From Pseudomonas sp. ML2-2023-3 (GTDB taxonomy: Bacteria; Pseudomonadota; Gammaproteobacteria; Pseudomonadales; Pseudomonadaceae): a stretch of 64,000 bases of DNA. Shown piece after piece: positions 58,643 through 64,000 of this stretch. Each line of letters opens with the position of its first letter. Within the stretch, counting starts at the first letter, position 1. The translations under genes were made by a program, and so were the position numbers. The stretch covers positions 72,001-136,000 of the forward strand of contig NZ_CP146343.1 of the NCBI RefSeq assembly GCF_037055275.1, read 5' to 3'. Under the pieces are notes generated by a model. The model was not told the DNA's origin and made no database searches. It saw only the letters and a list, made by a program, of their open reading frames with translations.

Positions 58643-58924
58643 TTATTTTTTCTTCAGGCAATCACTCATGAAGGCTTTGCGCGCATCGCCCTTGAGGTCC
58701 TGGGTACCGGCGGTGGCGTTGCAGGTTTTCATTTTGTCTTGCTGCGTGGCCGGTTTGGCTTTGAGGCAGGTGCTCATAAAGGCTTTGCGCTCATCACCCT
58801 TGAGGGCTTTGGCACTGGCGTCAGCGTTACAGGTGGTCATTTTGTTCTGCTGGGCAGTGGCCGCAAAACCCTGGGAGCACAGCAGCAGACCGATCAGCAG
58901 CAGAGGAACACGCAACATCTTCAT
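58643..58924 (-). CDS. psiF: PsiF repeat-containing exported protein
   Basis: 93 residues: signal peptide (LRVPLLLIGLLLCSQGFA) followed by two PsiF repeats, QNKMTTCNADASAKALKG-DERKAFMSTCL and QDKMKTCNATAGTQDLKG-DARKAFMSDCL, each with two cysteines. The name comes from a phosphate-starvation-inducible E. coli gene; the biochemical role is unknown. A GGAG site precedes the ATG at 58924. I looked for a Pho box upstream and found none that is convincing. Confidence 0.85.
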   Translation of the reverse strand: MKMLRVPLLLIGLLLCSQGFAATAQQNKMTTCNADASAKALKGDERKAFMSTCLKAKPATQQDKMKTCNATAGTQDLKGDARKAFMSDCLKKK

Positions 58925-59084
58925 GGAGTTTTCTCCTTGTTGACGCGCCAAGTGGCAGCGCAATTCACTGAAGTGTAGACAAACTCTGTTACATCGTTAT
59001 CCGTTGCACCCTCTGGCGCTCAAACATCGCGACTTGCTGGCTGACAGTGGATAATCGCCGCTTATTAATCGTGTGGTTGTCCTG

Positions 59085-59960
59085 ATGCAATACGCTTACC
59101 CGCTACTGGCCATTTTTATCTGGGCCGGCAATACCGTGATTAACAAGTTGGCAGTGGGCGCAATCTTCCCCTCCGAAATCGGCTTTTACCGCTGGCTGCT
59201 GGCCGGCCTGCTGTTCACGCCCTTTATGCTCAAACCGGTCATGGCCAACTGGCCTGTCATCCGTGCGAACCTGGGCAAGATCTTCGTCCTCGGCGTGCTT
59301 GGCATGGCGATTTACCAAAGCCTGGCCTACTACGCGGCAGCCCGGACCTCAGCCACCAATATGGGCATTATCCTGTCGCTGATGCCATTGATGGTGCTTG
59401 CGATGTCGATCATCAGCCTGGGCCAGCGCCTGACGGCCGGAGCATTGGTGGGCGCCATTGTCTCGTTTGTCGGGGTACTGGTGGTGGTGTCGAGCGGCAG
59501 TCTCGCGGCCTTGCTCGATCATGGCCTGAACCTGGGCGACGCGATGATGCTGGTCGCCACCCTGGCCTACGCGATTTACAGCACGCTGCTGAAAAAATGG
59601 CAGCTGCGCCTGCCGCCACTGCAGATGCTGTACATGCAGGTGCTCGTGGCGATTGTGGTGCTGTTCCCGCTGTACCTGGCCTCCCCCAAGGTCGGCCCGT
59701 CCGTTCACAACATGGGACTGGTGCTCTACGCCTGTGTGCTGGCGTCGATGATCGCGCCCTTGGCCTGGATGAAAGCCGTCGCCACCCTGGGCCCGAGTCG
59801 CACCACGCTGTTTTTCAATCTGTTGCCGTTGATTACGGCACTGATTGCTGCCGTGGTGTTGAAAGAGCAATTGCATGCCTACCACCTGATTGGCGGCGCA
59901 CTGACCCTGGGCGGTGTGATTCTGTCGGAACGGTGGACTACGCCACTTCGCAAAGCCTGA
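59085..59960 (+). CDS. EamA/DMT family transporter
   Basis: 291-residue inner-membrane protein with ten predicted helices in two EamA repeats (YPLLAIFIWAGNTVINKL; GDAMMLVATLAYAIYSTLLK). The drug/metabolite transporter superfamily exports amino acids, nucleosides or drugs; the substrate here cannot be inferred. ATG at 59085 is chosen over GTG at 59073. Confidence 0.85.
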   Translation: MQYAYPLLAIFIWAGNTVINKLAVGAIFPSEIGFYRWLLAGLLFTPFMLKPVMANWPVIRANLGKIFVLGVLGMAIYQSLAYYAAARTSATNMGIILSLMPLMVLAMSIISLGQRLTAGALVGAIVSFVGVLVVVSSGSLAALLDHGLNLGDAMMLVATLAYAIYSTLLKKWQLRLPPLQMLYMQVLVAIVVLFPLYLASPKVGPSVHNMGLVLYACVLASMIAPLAWMKAVATLGPSRTTLFFNLLPLITALIAAVVLKEQLHAYHLIGGALTLGGVILSERWTTPLRKA

Positions 59961-59976
59961 TCGCTCTGTCTCAACC

Positions 59977-60061
59977 TGTGGCCGCTGCCGCAGGCTGCGA
60001 TGGGCAGCGCAGCGGCCCTCTTTGGCATTCAAGGCAAAGGCCTTGCGGTGGCAGCGGCTAG
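59977..60061. repeat. Degenerate REPIN, family A
   Basis: TGTGGCCGCTGCCGCAGGCT at the left and CGGTGGCAGCGGCTA at the right form a decayed inverted pair in the gap between the EamA gene and asmA. The right arm has several mismatches. Confidence 0.6.
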
Positions 60062-60077
60062 ATCCGTTCAGCAGGGC

Positions 60078-62144
60078 TTATTTCACCGTTTTCGGCACTT
60101 TGCCCTGCTGCATTTGCTGCAGCAGTGGCGCGCACTGGTTGGGTTCGCCGCCACTTGGCGCAACCAATGCCAGCAACCCTGCCGCCGGGCCTGCAATCAC
60201 GCCCAGCGCCACCATGCCGGCACCGCGCAACAGCAACGGTACGGCTTGCACGCCCGCCGAGGGGTTGGCGAAGGTACCGCGCACATACAGCGGTGAACGC
60301 AGCGAAAACAAGCGCAGGCCCTTGGACTCAGGGGTGATTTTCAAGTCGAGCTGCTCGGTGGCGAAGTTGACCGTACCGTCGATGTAGATAATCGCGTTCT
60401 CGGTATCGAACACAAACAGCCGGGAGCTGGCCAGACCGCTCTTGATCCCGAAGCCCGCTGCCGCGCAGTTGATTTTGACGTCTTCGTCGCCAAAAATCTT
60501 GCCCACCACGTAGTTGCCCACGTTCAAGCCAGCTATCTCCATCAGGCTGCGACTGATGGCGCCATCATTGATGATCATTTTCAAATCACCATTGGCAGTA
60601 CCCAACAACTTGGCCACCGAGTTGCCGGTCCCGGCAATCGTGGCATCGCCATTGAGTTCACCGAAGCTGGTCTTCATCGGTTCAAACGTGGGAAACAGCT
60701 GCTTGAGCTTGAAGTTGCGCGCCGTCAATTTGGCGCTGCCTTTCAACGGCGTCGCACGACCATTGAGGCGGATCTGCGCATCCAGCTTGCCGCCCGCCAC
60801 GCCAAAGCGCAGCGGCTCAAGGCTCAGCTCGCCGTCATTGAGTACCAGATGGGTGAACAGGTCGGTAAACGGCAACTCGGCGCTCTGCACGATGCGCTTG
60901 CCGGTGAGTTCAACGTCGGCGTCCATGTCGCGCCAGCGCTCGGTGCGAAATTCTTCGACCGGCAGCACTTTACCCGCTGGCTGCTTGCTTTCACCGCCCC
61001 GGGCCTTTTGCTGGGTGTTGGAGTCGGCGCCGATCAAAGGAGCCAGGTCAGCCATCAGCAGTTGGTTGGACACCAGCTTGCCAGACAGCTTCGGCCGCGG
61101 CTGGCTGGCCACGTATTTCAGGTCGCCGTGAATATCACTGCTACCGATTTTGCCGTTGAAGTTTTCATAGCTGAAGGTGGCTCCACCGGGGTCACGCAAT
61201 TGGGCGATCAAATGCCCGTCGGTCGAGTACGGCGGTGAATCCGGCAAGGTCACGCCGGTCAACGGATAGAGGTTGCTCAGGCTGGTACCGGCCAGCTTCA
61301 GGCGCAGGTTCAGCGCTCCCAGATTCAGCGGATCGGTCAAGGTCCCGGCCAGCGCTACCTGTGTATCGGCAATGCTGACCTGGGCTTGCAGCGGGAAAGG
61401 CCTGGTCGCGTCCTGCAAGGCCAGCAGGCCGCCAATCTTGCCCGTACCGTTGAGTTTCTGGTCGTGGTACTGGCCTTTGACCTTGAGGGCGAAGGCATAG
61501 TCTTGCGCCTGGCCACCTTTCTCCAGGGCCTTTTTCGCGTCCGCTTCGCCGACGATTTCCCTGAAGGGGACAGGTTTGCCCAGTGGATCGATCAGCACAT
61601 CCAGTCGGGCTTTGAGGGTTTGGTCATTTAACGTCACGTGGCCCTTGTCGAAGCCGATGGCGCCTATATCAACGGTCCACGCTGACGGCTCGGCGTTCGG
61701 GTCCTTGGGGTCGAACGTGAAGTTCCAGTTCGCCCGGCCATCGGCCAGACGCTCAAGGTTGGCGCTGGGCTCGGTCAGGTTGATGCGCGGGATATCCACC
61801 GTTTGGGTCAGCAGTGCCAGCGGCGACAGGCGCAGCTCGACTTTCTTGAGGCTGGCCATTTGCGCCGTTTTCGACCATTCAGGATTGCCAAGGGTCAGGT
61901 CTTGGGCAATCACATGGGGCCAGGGCACCCAGGCGCGCCACCCGCCCTCGTCCTCTTCACGCTGCCAGCGCACGGCCAGATCACCGTTGATGGCAAACGG
62001 GCGATGAAGGATTTCGGACACTTTGGTGTTGAGGGTCGGCTTGATGCGGTTCCAGTCGAAGGTAGCGAGAATCACCACCAGCACGGCCACCAACAGCACG
62101 AGAATACCGCCTGTCCAGGCAAGGGTTTTACGGGTGCGCGTCAT
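60078..62144 (-). CDS. AsmA family protein
   Basis: 688-residue protein anchored by one N-terminal helix (GGILVLLVAVLVVILATF) with a large periplasmic part rich in beta structure. It shows the AsmA N-terminal start (DWNRIKPTLNTKVSEILHRP) and the C-terminal AsmA-2 block (GSAKLTARNFKLKQLFPTFE; ISRSLMEIAGLNVGNYVVG). AsmA-like proteins are thought to act in outer-membrane biogenesis, possibly phospholipid transfer between membranes. Monocistronic by position. Confidence 0.88.
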   Translation of the reverse strand: MTRTRKTLAWTGGILVLLVAVLVVILATFDWNRIKPTLNTKVSEILHRPFAINGDLAVRWQREEDEGGWRAWVPWPHVIAQDLTLGNPEWSKTAQMASLKKVELRLSPLALLTQTVDIPRINLTEPSANLERLADGRANWNFTFDPKDPNAEPSAWTVDIGAIGFDKGHVTLNDQTLKARLDVLIDPLGKPVPFREIVGEADAKKALEKGGQAQDYAFALKVKGQYHDQKLNGTGKIGGLLALQDATRPFPLQAQVSIADTQVALAGTLTDPLNLGALNLRLKLAGTSLSNLYPLTGVTLPDSPPYSTDGHLIAQLRDPGGATFSYENFNGKIGSSDIHGDLKYVASQPRPKLSGKLVSNQLLMADLAPLIGADSNTQQKARGGESKQPAGKVLPVEEFRTERWRDMDADVELTGKRIVQSAELPFTDLFTHLVLNDGELSLEPLRFGVAGGKLDAQIRLNGRATPLKGSAKLTARNFKLKQLFPTFEPMKTSFGELNGDATIAGTGNSVAKLLGTANGDLKMIINDGAISRSLMEIAGLNVGNYVVGKIFGDEDVKINCAAAGFGIKSGLASSRLFVFDTENAIIYIDGTVNFATEQLDLKITPESKGLRLFSLRSPLYVRGTFANPSAGVQAVPLLLRGAGMVALGVIAGPAAGLLALVAPSGGEPNQCAPLLQQMQQGKVPKTVK

Positions 62145-62398
62145 GTCGCGGCTCCTTGAATTCGACTCAACGTCCCAGTTACGACGCCTCTGAATGTACG
62201 ACTGGCAAAGACGTCTGAAGGTTTAACCCCGGTACGACTTTCGTGTAAAAAACCTCGGAAGCCTCAGGCTAGAGCCCCCGAACCTGAACAATCAATTCTG
62301 TCGATTATCACCATTGCCCGTATGAACTTTGATATCCGGTAGCCAAGCGTAGCATTGCCACAACACCTACTTAGTTGCACTGCTACGGAGCACACACC
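62145..62398. other. Intergenic region between asmA and the small secreted protein gene
   Basis: 254 bases between divergent genes. No repeat, RNA gene or operator recognised. A GGAG ribosome site for the downstream gene is at about 62387-62390. Confidence 0.4.
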
Positions 62399-62671
62399 AT
62401 GAAACGCCCATTACTGCTTGGCCTTACCCTTTCACTTTTCGCCGTCAACGCTTTTGCCCTGCCAGCCGACGACGAGCCAACCCCAATGGTACAACCTGCA
62501 TCGAGCACGTTGAGCCAACCCCTCAACCCGGTGGCTGAAGATGGCGCGCAACGTACCCTGGATCAGCAAAATCGCGTCGCTGAAGATGGCTACGATCACA
62601 CCCCAAGCAATCAGTTTGTCGCCGAAGGTGGCGCTGATCGTCTGGCCGAGCGCAATCAACGTGCAAGCTGA
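62399..62671 (+). CDS. Small exported protein with VAE(D/G)G repeats
   Basis: 90 residues: signal peptide (KRPLLLGLTLSLFAVNAFA), then a short mature part carrying three copies of a V-A-E-(D/G)-G unit (VAEDGAQRTLDQQNR, VAEDGYDHTPSNQF, VAEGGADRLAERNQR), each about 14-16 residues. I recall similar small Pseudomonas proteins with VAEGGADR repeats, without known function. The GGAG site 8 bases before the ATG at 62399 supports this start over the upstream one at 62375. Confidence 0.75.
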   Translation: MKRPLLLGLTLSLFAVNAFALPADDEPTPMVQPASSTLSQPLNPVAEDGAQRTLDQQNRVAEDGYDHTPSNQFVAEGGADRLAERNQRAS

Positions 62672-62683
62672 GTCATCTGTTTG

Positions 62684-62770
62684 TGTGGGAGCGGGCCTGC
62701 TCGCAACAGCATCCCCGTCGATAGCCCGATAGAACACGCCGCCTGCATCGCGAGCGAGCCCGCCCCCACA
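62684..62770. repeat. REPIN, family B, before desT
   Basis: TGTGGGAGCGGGCCTGCTCG and the inverted right arm GCGAGCGAGCCCGCCCCCAC show slight decay (GGGCCTGC, GCCCCC) relative to the other family-B copies. Confidence 0.85.
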
Positions 62771-62851
62771 CTTTGTGCAGCACACCGTTCGACGCCATCA
62801 AAGCCGATTTGCTAGAGTGCGCCGCTGTACTTGTCTGGAATACCAGCCCCG

Positions 62852-63484
62852 ATGCTGCCCCGCGCCGAACAGAAGCAACAAACCCGCCTTGCGCTGATGG
62901 ATGCTGCCCGCCACTTGATGGAATCGGGTCGCGGCTTTGGCAGCCTGAGCCTGCGCGAAGTCGCAAAAACGGCGGGCATCGTGCCTACCGGTTTTTATCG
63001 TCACTTCAGCGACATGGACCAGCTGGGCCTGGCACTGGTCAGTGAAGTCGGCCAGACCTTTCGCGAAACCATTCGCCTGGTGCGCCACAACGAACTGTTC
63101 ATGGGCGGCGTGATCAACGCGTCGGTGCGCATCTTTCTCGACGTGGTAGAGGCCAATCGCTCGCAGTTTCTGTTTTTGGCCCGCGAGCAGTACGGCGGTT
63201 CCCAACCGGTTCGCCAGGCCATTGGCGCACTGCGTGAAGACATCACGTCGGACCTGGCAGCAGATCTTGGCTCCAAGCCCAAGTTGCAGCACCTGGACCA
63301 TGCCGGCCTGACCGTGATCGCCGATCTGGTGGTCAAAAGCGTGTTTGCCGCCCTGCCCGACGTGATTGATCCGCCTGCTGACACCCTGCCCGATCACCTG
63401 CAACCCCAGGCCAAAATCAGCCAGCAGCTGCGATTTATCTTTATCGGGCTCAAGCACTGGAAAGGTTTGGGCAGCACGGAGTAA
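62852..63484 (+). CDS. desT: TetR-family regulator of unsaturated fatty acid synthesis, DesT
   Basis: 210-residue TetR repressor. The N-terminal helix-turn-helix is in [25 protein letters not shown], and the start [16 protein letters not shown] matches P. aeruginosa DesT (PA4890), which senses acyl-CoA saturation and controls the desCB desaturase operon. In PAO1 desCB lies next to desT; here the upstream side holds the small secreted protein and asmA, so its target is elsewhere or different. ureE follows, as in PAO1. Start ATG at 62852 rather than TTG at 62831. Confidence 0.85.
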   Translation: MLPRAEQKQQTRLALMDAARHLMESGRGFGSLSLREVAKTAGIVPTGFYRHFSDMDQLGLALVSEVGQTFRETIRLVRHNELFMGGVINASVRIFLDVVEANRSQFLFLAREQYGGSQPVRQAIGALREDITSDLAADLGSKPKLQHLDHAGLTVIADLVVKSVFAALPDVIDPPADTLPDHLQPQAKISQQLRFIFIGLKHWKGLGSTE

Positions 63485-63492
63485 TCGTTGGC

Positions 63493-63507
63493 GCACTGTG
63501 TTGGTGC
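63493..63507. promoter_or_regulatory. NtrC enhancer site upstream of ureE
   Basis: GCACTGTGTTGGTGC is a perfect GCAC-N7-GTGC palindrome and fits the classical NtrC consensus. Its centre is about 95 bases before the -24 element of the sigma-54 promoter. Confidence 0.75.
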
Positions 63508-63553
63508 GCCTTCGCACCCCCTGCGCACCCGTTTGGAACACCCTCATCGTCCT

Positions 63554-63568
63554 GCACCCTTTTTGGGC
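63554..63568. promoter_or_regulatory. Second, weaker NtrC-like site upstream of ureE
   Basis: GCACCCTTTTTGGGC is GCAC-N7-GGGC, one mismatch from the NtrC pattern, about 34 bases upstream of the -24 element. Confidence 0.45.
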
Positions 63569-63593
63569 CTGTATTTGCACCCGTCACCCGGGT

Positions 63594-63609
63594 TGGCAAG
63601 CCCCTTGCT
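63594..63609 (+). promoter_or_regulatory. Sigma-54 promoter of ureE
   Basis: TGGCAAGCCCCTTGCT matches TGGCACG-N4-TTGCW at all but one position, with GG (63595-63596) and GC (63607-63608) ten bases apart. The ureE ATG is about 37 bases downstream. Confidence 0.82.
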
Positions 63610-63645
63610 CTGGCTTGGGTAATGTCAATTGCAGGATGCCTTCCG

Positions 63646-64000
63646 ATGTTGGTGATTCATCGCAGAATCCAGCCCCACCCCGTGTGGAGCGCCGAGCTAC
63701 ACCTCAACTTCGAAGCCCGGAGCAAAAGCCGCCTGCGCTGTTTCAGCAGCAGTGGCGAAGACGTGGGACTGTTCCTTGACCGCGGCCAGGCGCCCTTGAA
63801 TGACGGCGAATTTCTCCAGGCCCAGGACGGACGAATCGTACGCGTGTGCGCCAGCCCGGAAAAACTGCTGCATGTCACCTGCCGCGATGCCTTTGAACTG
63901 ACCCGTGCGGCTTATCACCTGGGCAACCGCCATGTTGCCCTGCAAGTGGGTGATGGCTGGTTGCGCCTGCTCGATGACTATGTGCTCAAGGCCATGCTGG
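63646..64000 (+). CDS. ureE: Urease accessory protein UreE, N-terminal part (runs off the right edge)
   Basis: Nickel chaperone that delivers Ni to the urease assembly complex. The frame from the ATG at 63646 is open to the window end, about 118 residues: [56 protein letters not shown] and [20 protein letters not shown], the latter being the UreE metal-binding domain with its conserved His. The C-terminal His-rich tail, if any, is outside. ureE is separated from ureC by about 10 kb, as in PAO1 (PA4891), and has its own sigma-54 promoter. Confidence 0.93.
   Translation, partial: MLVIHRRIQPHPVWSAELHLNFEARSKSRLRCFSSSGEDVGLFLDRGQAPLNDGEFLQAQDGRIVRVCASPEKLLHVTCRDAFELTRAAYHLGNRHVALQVGDGWLRLLDDYVLKAML

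Noticed and set aside
58925-58990. Pho box upstream of the PsiF gene
   Set aside because: TGTAAC and TGTCTA half-sites occur but with a 12-base period and poor flanks; the family name alone is not evidence.

Overview
The window is a stretch of a Pseudomonas chromosome, most likely from the P. fluorescens lineage rather than P. aeruginosa. Evidence: gene order matches blocks I remember from P. aeruginosa PAO1 (gcbA-ctpL-dsbD-aroQ-accBC-prmA-dusB-fis-purHD-retS; urt/ure; desT-ureE); protein families are typical of the genus (GcbA, RetS, CtpL, DUF6124, OprC); and intergenic gaps carry two families of Pseudomonas REP palindromes. Nearly all of the DNA is coding and there is no sign of a prophage, CRISPR array or large island. 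All statements about other genomes are from memory.

Layout. 1-19.2 kb is a core block: a partial DUF2333 gene, the diguanylate cyclase gcbA, the phosphate chemoreceptor ctpL (with a Pho-box-like site), dsbD, aroQ, accBC, prmA, a zinc-ribbon membrane protein, dusB-fis, purH, purD, the hybrid kinase retS and a MarC protein. 19.2-27.6 kb holds a DUF6124 gene with a structured leader and the divergent cobalamin clusters cobGHIJ (minus) and cobL-cbiD-cobK (plus). 27.65-28.93 kb is a complete IS110-family element inserted into a REP pair. 29.1-34.2 kb is a copper-handling cluster (two DUF2946 proteins, PCuAC chaperone, OprC-like receptor, PepSY protein). 34.2-39.4 kb is a TonB receptor plus ABC importer behind a Zur-like operator. 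39.4-42.9 kb is one 1165-residue DUF4329-type protein of five repeats. 43.0-53.3 kb is urtABCDE and ureDA-GNAT-GNAT-ureBC for urea uptake and hydrolysis. 53.3-64 kb holds a histidine kinase, cbpAM, a YegD-type Hsp70, an AI-2E transporter, a PsiF protein, an EamA transporter, AsmA, a small secreted protein, desT and the start of ureE.

The most striking signal is the IS110 element. Its 212-base non-coding left end can fold into two stem-loops. Their internal loops contain 8+8 bases matching the REP target on either side of the insertion point and 7+7 bases matching the element's own two ends. This is the layout expected of an IS110 bridge (seek) RNA, and here guide, target and donor can all be read from one sequence.

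Nitrogen control is also readable. A sigma-54 promoter with upstream NtrC-type sites precedes urtA, and an even better pair precedes ureE, so urea import, urease and its nickel chaperone are probably switched on together under nitrogen limitation. Metal and phosphate control appear as a Zur-like box before the TonB/ABC operon and a Pho-like box before ctpL. The cob-TonB/ABC block (PA2903-PA2914 region in PAO1) and the copper genes lie here between the retS side and the urt side, which are adjacent in PAO1.
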